Positions 1 through 10,341 of a stretch of DNA of 64,000 bases are shown here, piece after piece. The DNA lies in the NCBI GenBank assembly GCA_951213105.1, contig OX578142.1, positions 8,728,149-8,792,148 of the forward strand, read 5' to 3'. The DNA is from Amaurobius ferox (taxonomy: Eukaryota; Arthropoda; Arachnida; Araneae; Amaurobiidae). The notes beneath the pieces were generated by a model, which did not search any database, was not told the DNA's origin, and saw only the letters and a list, made by a program, of their open reading frames with translations. The first letter of the stretch is position 1, and every line of letters starts with the position of its first letter. The translations under genes and the position numbers were made by a program.

Positions 1-15
1 CACTAAATATGGTTA

Positions 16-50
16 TCATACAATACAATACAATACAAATAAATTTTATT
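16..50 (-). repeat. Pentanucleotide repeat, possible LINE 3' tail
   Basis: Four ATACA-type repeats followed by an A/T run. Read on the minus strand this is an AATAAA-like stretch followed by a short tandem tail, which is how LINE 3' ends look elsewhere in this window. No coding sequence is attached, so the assignment is tentative. Confidence 0.3.
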
Positions 51-60
51 TTTCTTAGAC

Positions 61-415
61 TGTGGTAGAAAAGGAGGATGAACATGAGTAAATACAGTTA
101 ATATAGGCATTAATAAGCACTGAACATTGATTTACATTTTCCATTTTTTTTACAATTTTAGCTGCACAGGAATCAATAAATTTTTACGTGAAAAACATCA
201 TGTATAAACATTACGCAAAAACATCAAAAGAAAAGACCAAAGGTTGTTTGATCGAGTTTACTACCCCTGGCAAAAATTATGGAATCACTTCTATGTTATT
301 TCAATGGGATATGAAGTTCAATGCTCTACAACTTTTGATGCATGGATACCCTAAAAAACCCTTTTTGAACGAAATTAAAGAACTTTAAAAACTTAACAAA
401 ATAAAAAAATTTTGA
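61..415. other. AT-rich stretch, no gene seen
   Basis: A 66-codon open frame exists at 188-388 but it has no recognisable motif and its composition is like the surroundings. Nothing else is supported here. Confidence 0.4.
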
Positions 416-669
416 AAAATTTTGCACTTTTAATTATTTAATAATTCACAACCAAGAAATGGGAAAAGAGCTGTAGACTGAAAGAAAATACTCGTAAAAA
501 CTAATTTAGAATAATAAATTTGATCATATAAACATGAGGAGATCTGAATAATTTTCCATGATCAAATTTCTTATTCCAAATTAGTTTCTACGAGTTTTTT
601 CTTTCAACCTCTAGCTTTTTCCCCATTTTTTGATCGTGAATTATTAAATAATGAAAAGTGCAAAATTTT
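416..669. repeat. Foldback repeat with 112-bp arms
   Basis: The arm 416-527 is the reverse complement of 558-669 at about 87% identity by eye, separated by a 30-nt loop. Transcripts would fold into a long hairpin. It has the form of a foldback MITE or a pair of closely spaced inverted element ends. No target duplication is obvious at its edges. Confidence 0.75.
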
Positions 670-842
670 GACTTTTATTATGGGGGCGAGATTTCGTGGA
701 TAAACTGAGGGAGGGAGAGCAAGGCCAAAGTATCTCCCTAATGATATATATATTTTTTAATTTTATAATTTATTTGATAGAACGTCAACGTTCGTCAGGT
801 GTTTGGGGGGGGGATCGCCCCTCCTGAAATTCGCCGCTGAGT

Positions 843-1644
843 GCAGCAAGTAGCGTACAGAACTGGAAAGAATAAGTGGTATACCGAAGACATCGGTATT
901 CCGCATCCTTCATGGTGTATTAAAATTAAATTATATTGTATTAAATAATATTGTATTAAAAGTTGAAATCACTGCACCAGCTCTTACCAAATGACACAGC
1001 TAAGCGAGTGCAATTCGCAAATTGGGCTTTGTCGAAAATTGACGAAGATCCACAATGGCTGCTCAATATCTTGTGGACAGACGAGGCTCATTTTTCATTG
1101 CATGGAACAGTCAATACCCATAACTGTAGAATCTGGGCAAAGGACCCACATGCCTACAGTGAGGAGCACCTACATTCCGCACGTGTTACTGTTTGGTGTG
1201 GATTCACTGCATCCATTATTATAAGCCCTTTTTTCTGTGAACAGCCCTGTGCAAAAGCAGGCTGGCTCAATTAATGGAACACGCTACTTGCAAATGCTAA
1301 TGGAGAAAGTGATACCGTGCTTATTGGAACATAATATCCTTGACACAGTGACATTCATGCAAGACGGGGCACCTCCTCATATCGCAAAAAAAGTGAAGAA
1401 GTTCCTGAGCAGAACCTTTACTGAAGAACGATTAATCAGCCATCATTGTACAATTGAATAGCCCCCTCGCTCACCGGACTTAACACCCCTAGATTTTTGG
1501 CTCTGGGGTTACATTAAGTCCCGAGTGTATCGCAATAGCCCATCTTCTTTAGTGCAGTTAAAGGATGCCATTCGCCACGAAATCTCCTGCATCTTTCCGG
1601 ATATGCTACATGCTGCAGTTAACGGTGTTGTCACTCGCTTGTAA
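843..1644 (+). pseudogene. Mariner-like transposase, broken
   Basis: Fragments in several frames make up a mariner-like transposase. A helix-turn-helix piece (ISGIPKTSVFRILH) lies near 865-915. The catalytic core follows with ILWTDEAHF near 1068, FMQDGAPPHIA near 1355 and SPDLTPLDFW near 1473. The spacing between the second and third aspartates is 37 residues, a DD37D-like arrangement. An AT-rich microsatellite (about 920-960) interrupts the N-terminal part, an in-frame stop sits just before the last motif, and at least one frameshift lies near 1240. It cannot encode an active enzyme. It is the same broad family as the complete element at 2833-4573. Confidence 0.85.
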
Positions 1645-1745
1645 ACTATCATTTGTGGTGATGGCGGACACATAGAACAAGTATTCTAGTGCTGTGATGT
1701 GCTTGTAAACATTTGCTTGCATGCAAATAATCTTAGTGTTCCACA
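1645..1745. other. 3' untranslated part of the mariner-like copy
   Basis: Sequence between the transposase stop and the perfect hairpin. No separate feature is visible. Confidence 0.4.
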
Positions 1746-1790
1746 GAATTCTGTGATTGCTTGCGTTCAGCGCAAGCAATCACAGAATTC
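1746..1790. repeat. Perfect 20-bp hairpin with 5-nt loop
   Basis: Positions 1746-1765 and 1771-1790 are exact reverse complements, with the loop at 1766-1770. Each arm ends in GAATTC and carries the core TGATTGCTTGCG. It lies in the 3' non-coding part of the mariner-like copy, about 160 bp inside its right end. Confidence 0.9.
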
Positions 1791-1928
1791 TCTCTATTAA
1801 CAAAATTTTGAACTAATTTTTTTTTCTCTACCAAAAAAATCCCCCTTCATGAGACTAACTTTTAACTAACTAACAAACCGCATTCAAATATACCAATTCC
1901 TTCAATTTTTAGGAGTTTTTAAACTAAT

Positions 1929-1954
1929 TCGGAATTTATGGAACACCCTGTATA
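1929..1954 (+). repeat. Right terminus of the mariner-like copy
   Basis: The sequence ends in GGAACACCCTGTATA. Read inward this gives TACAGGGTGTTCC, a form typical of mariner/Tc-type termini with a TA target. The left terminus of this copy was not found. Confidence 0.5.
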
Positions 1955-2512
1955 TACAAACTCTTTTTTTATACGGTAGATATGTTTCTCAGAAATTCGT
2001 GTAAAAGAAGATAAGTTTCCTATAGTAAAAATTGGGATATGTTCCATATTATCCGAAAACCATGTGAGATGAAATAAAGAACTATATTTAGTTTAAAAAC
2101 CGTTTAAGAAAATGCTGAAAACCGTAAAATTCTGATATGCATGCAAATGATATATACATACATATGCAATTTTATTGAGCAATAAACTTAAAATACATAA
2201 TTCATAGGTAAAAATAAGTAACGCAAATAATTAAATTTTTAATTTAACTTCTAAAGAAATGGCTTGCCTTTTATGAATCTTTGAAACTTTCGACATTTTG
2301 TTAAATGTTATCTAGGGTAAAAATTTTATCTAGATAAAAATACCTTTTTTCACTTCTTAAGGTCAGAAATGTTCAAATACACAATTGATAGCACTATGTA
2401 TGGCTGATAACACGAACAATTGATTAAATATTGTGAGCTAATAAACTTAAAAAATTTAATGATGCAATATCTTATGTAAATGTCATACGAAATGAGTATA
2501 TAAGAGTTATTG
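1955..2512. other. AT-rich intergenic stretch
   Basis: No coding frame, splice-like exon or repeat end was recognised here. Confidence 0.4.
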
Positions 2513-2598
2513 AATAAGGGGATGCCCCAGTAGTTACTGGGGAATCCCTTTAATAAAGGGAGATCCCTTCGAATAAGGGGATTGGGAATCCCCTTATT
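2513..2598. repeat. Cluster of three short GC-rich hairpins
   Basis: Three adjacent inverted repeats: CCCCAGTA at 2525-2532 with 2535-2542; TCCCTTT at 2545-2551 with 2555-2561; and AATAAGGGGATT at 2572-2583 with 2587-2598. The AATAAGGGGAT block at 2513-2523 repeats at 2572-2582, so an alternative larger pairing is possible. A minus-strand open frame over this block is only a shadow of the repeats. Confidence 0.8.
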
Positions 2599-2832
2599 TG
2601 ATAACATTATAGCAGTGTGCAGTGCTGCCTAATTTTTGAAATGTGGTAAAAACGTGAATTTTTTTATACATTGGTACCAAAGACTGCAATTTATACTAGA
2701 CTGCTCATGGTCACGTACATAAGTATAAGACAATGACTTTGAAATCGTGTTAGATCAAATAAATTTTTCAAAAAAGGAAGACTTTTTTGAACCGTTGTAA
2801 CTTCAAATTCGTGTAAAAAAAGAGTTGGGTGT
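2599..2832. other. Spacer before the long-TIR element
   Basis: AT-rich sequence without a recognised feature. Confidence 0.35.
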
Positions 2833-2834
2833 AT

Positions 2835-3019
2835 ACCGGGTGGTCAGAATTAAAACACCCCTACTCTGAGCTCTCTATACATCAAACTACTCAGTGTAAA
2901 GGCTCCAAAATTGTTGAACCTACTATTCAAGACATGGGGGAAAGGGATTACTCGAAAAAAAAATTAGTTCCAGAAACACCGATAGGTGACGCTGTACAAC
3001 AGAAAATATGCTGAAAAGA
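2835..3019 (+). repeat. Left terminal inverted repeat
   Basis: Pairs with 4387-4571 over its full length. It contains the ACACCGATAGGTG block near its inner end. Confidence 0.85.
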
Positions 3020-3082
3020 CACAAAATACACATTTGTAACACATTTTATTTGAACGTACCAAACATTCATATCACAAGGACC

Positions 3083-4156
3083 TTATCGATGTAGGGAATG
3101 GACAGCTTGTTCGACTGCGGATCGTAATTGGTCGATTGAGATGCTTCTCACATGCAGAGTGATACTGTCTTTCAAATCTGCCAAGGTTACTAGACGTCCT
3201 CGATAAACAAGACTATTTAAGTTTAGACCCCACACAGCCAAAAATCACAGGGATTAAGATCTGGAGAACGAGGTGGCCAGGTTGTCGGAAACGCACGACT
3301 AATTACTCTACCATTAGTAAAATGTTGCCGAAGAAACTGCTGTACACAGAGTCCAATATGTGGAGGCGCTCCATCTTGCACACATAAAGGTAATTGAATC
3401 AAGACATTGGTGCTGTTGCAGTTGGGGTACAACAAAATTTTTGAGCATGTTTTTGTACCTCCTGGCCGTCACGGTGCAAGTCACAGGGCCATTAGGAGTA
3501 GCCTCTTCGAAAAAGAAAGGTCCAAGAATGAATGTGGTTGTGAATCCACACCAGACTGTAACTTTCGGTGAGTGAAGTGGAATCTCTTGGAAGGTACGAG
3601 GGTTTTCCGTGTCTCAAATGCGACAGTTATGGGTATTGACTGTTCCATTTAGATGGAAATGCGCTTCATCGCTCCATAGAATCTGCCATGGCAACAATGC
3701 ATCCACTTCAACTCTAGCCAGAAATGTCAATACAAAGGTCAGTTGCTTCTCCCTGTCGATGGTCAGCAAGTGGTGATTGTGACTAATTTTGTATGGGAAA
3801 AACTGCACTATGTTTCTCAGTGCGTTCCGCACTGTGCTATAGGGAACACCCAAGTGTCGTGACACTCCACGTGCACTACTACAGCCTATAACGTTATCCA
3901 TTGATTGTTCAACAATAGCAGTGGCAGCATCGTTAACGACATCTGAACGAGTCAATTTGCGTCCTCAACCCGGCTGAACTCCAAGATGTCCAGTTTTCTT
4001 GAATCGAGCGATCATTCTCCTGAGAGCTTGTGGAAGTAATGGTCCTTTGCGCAAATTCTTAAGTCGGCGAAACTCTCGAAGTGCAGCTGCAGCATGTCCT
4101 TTGTTTTCATAAAACAGCTTCACAAGCAAAGCGCGTTCTGGCAGTGTGACAGCCAT
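3083..4156 (-). pseudogene. DUF4817-type mariner-like transposase, broken
   Basis: The start codon at 4156 opens MAVTLPERALLVKLFYENKG, an N-terminal helix-turn-helix of the DUF4817 type. A frameshift or stop near 3965 is followed by a second helix-turn-helix (GVSRHLGVPYSTVRNAL) and the first catalytic motif ILWSDEAHFHLNG. Further frameshifts between 3614 and 3435 lead to CVQDGAPPHI and SPDLNPCDFWLCG. The second and third aspartates have 37 residues between them. The reading ends at TAA 3083-3085. Total length matches a transposase of about 350 residues. It is flanked directly by the long terminal repeats. Confidence 0.88.
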
Positions 4157-4386
4157 CGCTGATAAGAATGAAAATTTCCTATTTTTATCCCCTTTTATGC
4201 CCAGAATATAGTAGCTGCAAACCAAGGGTTTATGCAAATTTTTATGCTTACAGTGCAAAATTGCAGTTACAATGACAGTTTAAGTTTCTTCACTTTATCT
4301 TCTTTTTTTTTCATATCAGCAAAAGAAATTAAAAAGGAAAAATTCCATATCCCATGTGTTTTTTTTTTTTTTTGTAATTATTTTAT

Positions 4387-4571
4387 GTCGTTTCAGCATA
4401 TTTTCTGTTGTACAGCGCCACCTATCGGTGTTTCATGAACTAATTTTTTTTTTCGCGTAATCCCTTTCCCCATGTCTTGAGTAGTAGGTTCAACAATTTT
4501 GGAGCCTTTACACCGAGTAGTTCAATGTATAGAGAGCTCAGAGTAGGGGTATTTTAATTCTGATTACCCTG
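4387..4571 (-). repeat. Right terminal inverted repeat
   Basis: Reverse complement of 2835-3019. Minor differences include a longer poly-T run. Confidence 0.85.
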
Positions 4572-4573
4572 TA

Positions 4574-6599
4574 TATATTTCAGAAAGAATGTGAATTAAG
4601 TAAAAACAACAAAAATACTTAACATATACCACAGGCATTTAAATGCTCATGTAATGAAATATTTTCTTTTTCAAATTAAAAGTGGTAATAAAAATAATGA
4701 AAATAGTAAAAAAATAGTAAAAATATTAGAAATATTACATAATTCCATATATTAATTTATTTACATCACTCATGGTGTACCTACAAATAATCTTTTAATG
4801 TTGTTTTCTTTGTCAGTTTTAGTATTACATTTTAAAATTACTTCACAAGGCATAAAATAAATTATAGTCACAACCACTTCTCTCAAAGTGGTGATGAATA
4901 ACAGTTAAACATTTATGTACATCTATCAGGAAAAGATAGTATTTTTCCATGATACATTTTTTAAATTTCATGATATATTTAAATTTTAAGTATATTTAAA
5001 TTTTATGCAACATTCAACCGAAGGTCAAACTAGAATAGCCTCAGCTGCTAAAGAGCCTGCCAAAAGCAAAAGCTCCTGTTCCCCCCATGCCCTAATGTCA
5101 TTAGACAATGGAAGTAGCCAATTATACCTGGCCAGGAATGTGGCATATCAATAACCTAGTCAAAGTAAACGAAAATAAATACAAAATAAAAAAAAACAGT
5201 CTAATCAGCCAACATGATCGTGAACAGGCCGTCTGGATCCTCTCTGCTCCATTTATCTGAAATTCTTACCTGAGATTACGCAACTTATAATTTATTTATA
5301 ATCAACAAATAAATACTTCAATTTTGGGGATACCATAATTAATTTTTATTACAACAATAAATCATTATTCCTTAATATAAAATGCCTTTTGGGCTATCAT
5401 TCAAGGTTACTTCTCATTGTATTGAGCTTTTAATCCATCAATCAATGTATTATTATAAATATGCTTAACACTTTTACCTTGACAACACCATAGAAATTAT
5501 TATAGGATTTTGTTAGACACATTGCTTTAGCACATTTTTTTTTAAATAAAAAGCTTCCTTAAAACCATATAAATTTATTTATCAAAATTCATCAACCTTC
5601 ATATTCTTCTCCTCTATGTAACAAAATCATAATCATATCCCAATTTTATATTCATAACCACTCATAATATTTATTCAATCTCAAATTATCGTTCCTATGT
5701 CCTTCCTCATGTGACATTAACTTATATTTGTGTTAATTAACTTCAATCTAACTAGGTCATGTTATTTATTCTAAATTGCAGGATGCATTTATAGTGTCCT
5801 CATTAAGCACTGTGGCTTTTATTTTACTTATCTAGTGTGTCCTAGTCAGAGGTAAATGCATAAAGCAAAAGGAAAGCACCTGTTTCTCTTGCTTGATAAA
5901 TAAATGTTATGCTAAAAATTAAAATCAATCAATACTTTTAAGTTTATAGTATTAAAATCAATCTAAGAGTGAAATCAGTGTAAATATTATGCCGAATTTT
6001 CCTAATCATAATTTTCTACGATTTTTGACCTTTGTCAGGAATTTTACATGGGATGAGACTAGCTCGCATCAGCGGTGGAAAACATAATGTTTCAAGTGCC
6101 CAAATTCAAACTTATACAAAATTCAATACTTTATGCATTTTCATTAATTATCTTCAATCAAACTCAAATAATAATAAAAAAAAATCATATTCGTGTGTTT
6201 GTGTCTAAAATATGCAAAATTCAAATCTTAATTCAAATATCACCAACATTCATCTCCAATTAAATTCTTCAGGTGTGTCGTGTTTTAATTAGCTTATTAT
6301 CAAAATGTACTTTTTTGTTATTTTGTGCATTCCTAATTTTTGTGTCATATTAATTTAAGCAAAAGATAAAATTCAGTATTCTGTTATCAAACCTTTAAAT
6401 TATCAATTTTTTAAATTGCTGTGAACACATATATAAAATAACAAAAAAACATATATCAACAATTTCATAAATTTACGAAAATCATTCTAGAGTATTAGTA
6501 TATTATAATTTTTAGATTACATGTATATATAATTCAACTTAGATATACTTTTCAACATTAATGTACATCACTATCACAAAATCACTCACGAAACACTGT
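4574..6599. other. Unassigned AT-rich region
   Basis: No convincing coding exon, transposon end or tandem array was seen over about 2 kb. A slightly GC-richer patch at 5035-5260 has no recognisable protein on either strand. Confidence 0.4.
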
Positions 6600-6783
6600 A
6601 AGTAGAACACTAATTCCTGAAAATCATCGTCCGCCGAATGGCTCTATTATTTGAGACTCCTTCCATCTCGTGTCTTCCTTATTAGAAATGTGGCCTTCGT
6701 ATATCCCATTGCAATGCCTCGAGCACCCGCAAAAGAGGGATAAATCATTCCCATCTTTGTATAGGGCCGGCGAACTTGCAAGG
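6600..6783. other. GC-richer patch, possible exon or repeat
   Basis: Composition is clearly richer in G+C than its surroundings. On the + strand it ends in TTGCAAG followed by GTAAAAG, which resembles a splice donor. On the minus strand a short frame (start MGMIYPSFAGARGIAMGYTK) is open but unrecognised. It could be a 5' untranslated exon or an unidentified repeat. Confidence 0.25.
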
Positions 6784-6984
6784 TAAAAGTTTTTATTTTT
6801 GCTTAAGGTTTAACATGGTGTTCATTCTATTTGCCATTTCACTTTGTTGCCATAATAGTGCCTGTCTCCATCTTCTTCACTAAAATCATCACAAAGTTCG
6901 TTTCTTAGTAAGTTAAAACTCATTCTCCCTTCGACATTAAATATAGATTAATTATCACCTTTGCTTAACAGGATTTAATTATTA

Positions 6985-7285
6985 AGTTGCCATTCCGAAT
7001 TGGGACGGTGGCATGCCAGCCACCCCCTCTCGAGTCGGTCCAAAATGTACGTCCGTACTCAAAACGTTCAAGGGTCAAAGAGGTCAAGACTGCTCTTTAT
7101 CTCTCCGATGGAAGTGTCATAGGTTGCCTGTCATTAGCTAGTTCCTTTCTCGGGCTACTCTTGTTACCGAGCATGGAAGCTTCACGAAAGATCTAGAATT
7201 CTCAAGAAAGAGGTTCACGATGTGACCGCACCTACGTGCTTGTCAGCGATGTCTGGTGCAGGACAGTTCGTACAAAACATGACTT
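6985..7285. other. GC-rich island, unidentified
   Basis: About 300 bp of roughly balanced base composition with several CpG dinucleotides stands out in AT-rich DNA. The 69-codon + frame at 6987-7196 has no known motif. It may be a promoter or first exon of a host gene, or a fragment of an unrecognised element. Confidence 0.3.
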
Positions 7286-7560
7286 ATAACAACTTATCAT
7301 GACAACATCTAATATAGATAGATAAGGATTCAAATTTTCACCATAGCTTTTATTATTGGGAATATATCTGTTTTGACAATATACAGGAATTTTCCCATCA
7401 CTGCAATCACTTACTGTTAATTCATTTTAATTACATACTATGAAAGCTAAAAATTTAAATATGCAGTAAATTTCAATTGACTAAAATCGTAACTCCTCAT
7501 AGTTCATTTGATAAATTGAGGCAAATAAGATTCCGTACCAGGAATTAGCAAAGAGAGTTT
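7286..7560. other. AT-rich spacer
   Basis: Nothing recognised. Confidence 0.35.
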
Positions 7561-7612
7561 AAGACCCAGGCCACCCGACTCACCCTGGGGTATGAGCAAC
7601 AGTAGCAATGAG
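7561..7612 (-). repeat. SINE 3'-tail fragment
   Basis: Read on the minus strand it carries the GGGTGAGTCGGGTGGCCTGGGTCTT block shared with the tails at 33990-34117 and 37531-37661. It resembles the 3' end of the full SINEs at 14019 and 58033. Confidence 0.5.
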
Positions 7613-8737
7613 ACTGTCACTCATTTTACAATTAATAAAGGGCCGTCAAGCAATATAGCAGGCATATTTAACATTGCTACTACAAGGGGTTTCTTTTTAT
7701 TTTGCAATATTCTATGCACATAATTTTTTTTTATGCTATTATTCAATACCTGCTTAAGTGGAGCCAACTGTATCAACACCAGAAACGTTAATGTTACAAA
7801 GCTAAGGTTTCTTAGCCAGACACAAATTTATATGACATAATATACAAAACTATTAATTTCCTTAACTACACTCATTGATAAACATTTTTACACTGCTCCC
7901 AACACCTCATAGTCAAGTCAGAATAACCCAAATGGCTGTCAATTCAAAGATTTCGTAATAAGCTATGAAAAAAATTAGGTGATAAGCAATAAGAATGACT
8001 TATCTGACTGCATATTGTAAAACAAAAAATCAATATAGTATGGTTAAAATGTATTGTTCTTTCATTTAGGTAGAAATAAAATCAGTAACTTTCTTTTGAA
8101 CATTTGAATTTACAACACATTTGCATAGTACTTTTCATACAAATGCAATACATAAGCAATATGTTTAACATTATAAAAGTATAGAAGATTCAAAGTGACA
8201 GAAAAAATTCACAATAACCAATAGTTTGCTACAACATCTGAGTTAGATATAAGCAAGCTCCACTCAGGGTTTGAAATCAGTGGTCATTAGACATATTTTG
8301 GAACTACAAATTTTGTTTTGACGGCCAAGATTTTAGACCCAATCATCATGTTCTATGCCTAACTTTTCTGCTTTTTTCCGCATGTATAACACTAATTCTG
8401 ACATATCTGTCTTCTAACAACCTAACCAATGCATGTCATGGATTGCATGTGTCTGCACAGTGAGTTAAAGGTGGGACTGCTAATAAAAGGCAATTTGTTT
8501 TATGATCCGCATAATAAAACAAATAGCTTCAAAATTGCAGTAGAACATTTTAGTAACTGAGTAAAAGTAATTAGGTGCTATTGACACCCGGCTCCTAATT
8601 TCTAACCCAGGCACCACTATATTACCTTTAAACTGCTAAATCAAAATTGTTAGTGATTTTTAATTTGTCAGTTTACCAAAATGTCAGCTATATTTTTGTG
8701 ACTGATATGTCTGCTGGTCCAACCTGTTTTCCTCCTC
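7613..8737. other. Unassigned AT-rich region
   Basis: No gene, element end or tandem repeat was recognised in this 1.1 kb. Confidence 0.4.
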
Positions 8738-9072
8738 CAGGGGTTCCTTTTTTTAGTGAATACAGGTGTTGCAATCCCGAGGTACCTTAGCAATATTTTT
8801 CTTTTTCCCCTTCTTCTCTTTCTTCCTTTTTGTCTGTCCCCCTTCCCCTGCTCCCTCAGGGGTTCAGTTCTTTTGTGAATGCGGGTGATGCAATCCCGAG
8901 GTACCTTAGAAACTTTTTTCTTCTCCTTTCTTTTGTCTATCCCCCTTCCCCCCTCTTTATTCTTTTTTCCCCTCTGCTTGTTTGTCTTTCTTGTCCTCAG
9001 CTACTGGTGTCATCAATGCCGAGCCCTTAGTAAACATCATATCTGCTCTGTGAACCCTAGTACCACTCTTCA
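8738..9072 (+). repeat. Tandem monomers upstream of a LINE 5' UTR
   Basis: A 119-bp unit starting CAGGGGTTC at 8738 repeats at 8857, and a third degenerate unit starts near 8998. The units share GCAATCCCGAGGTACCTTAG and are separated by C/T-rich tracts. They end directly at the LINE 5' UTR. Tandem 5' monomers acting as promoters are known in some LINEs; that role here is inference. The open frames at 8830-9085 are low-complexity by-products. Confidence 0.6.
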
Positions 9073-9415
9073 GTCTCTGCCGTAAGACACACCATTTGGA
9101 CTCAGGAATGGGTTCATGTGGGTGTGATGTGAAAGGGGTAGGGCTGCTTGCATCAATAGTTTTGCTTTTAAGAAACGTTTATAGTAAACAGTTCCAAAGA
9201 TGAGTCCCTTGGTTGCATTGGTTGGATGGAGAGTGTTTCATATCGGGAAATCCCCAATGGATCCTTGCTGGTCCTTGGGCCCTGTGCACCAGGTACACGT
9301 TATGGCTCGCTCTCAATCATCTAGCTTTGCGAATAACTCACTTGACACGTTAGAAAAGTGTGGGGAGACGGAGTCTGGCGGGAACTCCTATTGAACTGGA
9401 AGTAATCCGTGGTTT
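9073..9415 (+). promoter_or_regulatory. LINE 5' UTR (shared with LINE-2)
   Basis: About 340 bp from CTCTGCCGTAAG to CTGGAAGTAATCCGTGG aligns, at about 80% identity by eye, with the reverse complement of 53000-53358, the 5' UTR of the second LINE. The homology continues to near the ORF1 start of LINE-2 and then stops. It probably contains the internal promoter, by analogy with other LINEs. The 64-codon frame at 9200-9394 lies inside it and is not a gene. Confidence 0.75.
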
Positions 9416-9620
9416 TTTCAATTAGTGATTACAATATGTAGAATTCAAGTATGCCTTTGGTATCAGGTTCTCAATGTTTTTAAAATGCTAAAGTTGGCGT
9501 TCTCTCGCCATCTATGATGGGAAGTTCCAATTGGGCAGACTTGGTAGAGAAGGAGGATACTTTAAAGTCTTTCTAATACCAGACTTCAACACAATTACTG
9601 TCAGAAGCAAGATATTTCAT
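9416..9620 (+). other. Degenerate 5' part of LINE-1 ORF1
   Basis: Short pieces such as KVFLIPDFNTITV read through here in broken frames ahead of the recognisable ORF1 core. No intact frame is left. Confidence 0.4.
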
Positions 9621-10341
9621 AATGAAAATCGAAAATGGATCATTTAACAATGTGTCACCATTTCTCATACAAAAAAGTATACAAATTGGTGAAGTTGTCT
9701 CAATAAAAAACTAAGATCAGGAGATTTGATGGTGTAGCTATCTTCCAGTGTGCAAGCCAAAAATATCTTAAGAATGAAAACATTGGGGAACTTTGAAGTT
9801 AATGTCACCATCCACAGATCCTTAAATTTTTCACGAGGTGTAATCTCAGAACAAGATCTCCTTTTTGACACTGAAGAAGAAATATTATCGAACTTAAGAC
9901 TTCAAAAAGTGTGTGGTGTTTGCCATATAAATATTAGAAGAGAAAGAAAGATTATCCCAACCAAAAATCTTATACTAACATTCGATACTTCAACCCTGCC
10001 AAAGATACTAAATGTAGTTTATTTAAAATGCCAAGTCAGACCTTACATACCAAACCCCTTGAGATGTTTCAGCTGTCAAAGATTCTTGTACTCAAAGCTT
10101 ACATGCCGAGGAAAAATGATTTGTGTTTTGTACAGTGCTTGGCCATGACAATAGCGAAACAGCAAAATGTGTGAATTGTGAGGGTGAACACCCATCATAC
10201 TCAAGATCCTGTCCAAATTTTATTAAAGAAAAGGAAATACTGACTCTAAAAGTAAACAGCAATTGCTCGTATGCTGAATTAAGGAAAATAGTAAATATGC
10301 TCGTACACCTAAGGCTGGCATCTTGTATGCTAGTGCTATAA
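9621..10341 (+). pseudogene. LINE-1 ORF1, zinc-knuckle RNA-binding protein
   Basis: The visible protein begins MKIENGSFNNVSPFLIQKSI and shifts frame in an A-run near 9705. The main piece (9750-10148) contains SLNFSRGVIS, a long beta/alpha domain, and RPYIPNPLRCFSCQRF, the start of a CCHC knuckle whose GH pair reads LY (CFSCQRFLYSKLTC). After a frameshift near 10123 a second knuckle appears (CVNCEGEHPSYSRSC). This layout is typical of the gag-like nucleic-acid-binding ORF1 of arthropod LINEs that coats the RNA. The mutated knuckle, in-frame stops and frameshifts make it non-functional. A Lys/Ser-rich remnant continues to about 10670. Confidence 0.85.

Larger units (their letters stand above)
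2833..4573 (-). mobile_element. Complete mariner-like element with ~185-bp TIRs
   Basis: The element runs from TA at 2833-2834 to TA at 4572-4573. Its ends, TACCGGGTGGTCAGAATTAA on the left and (reverse complement) TACAGGGTAATCAGAATTAA on the right, start terminal inverted repeats of about 185 bp (2835-3019 and 4387-4571, around 90% identical by eye). A broken transposase lies between them on the minus strand. Both ends and the TA target duplication are intact, so element boundaries are secure even though the gene is dead. Confidence 0.9.

Noticed and set aside
8830..9085. Overlapping hydrophobic frames (Leu/Phe/Pro-rich)
   Set aside because: Both result from pyrimidine tracts in the LINE monomers.
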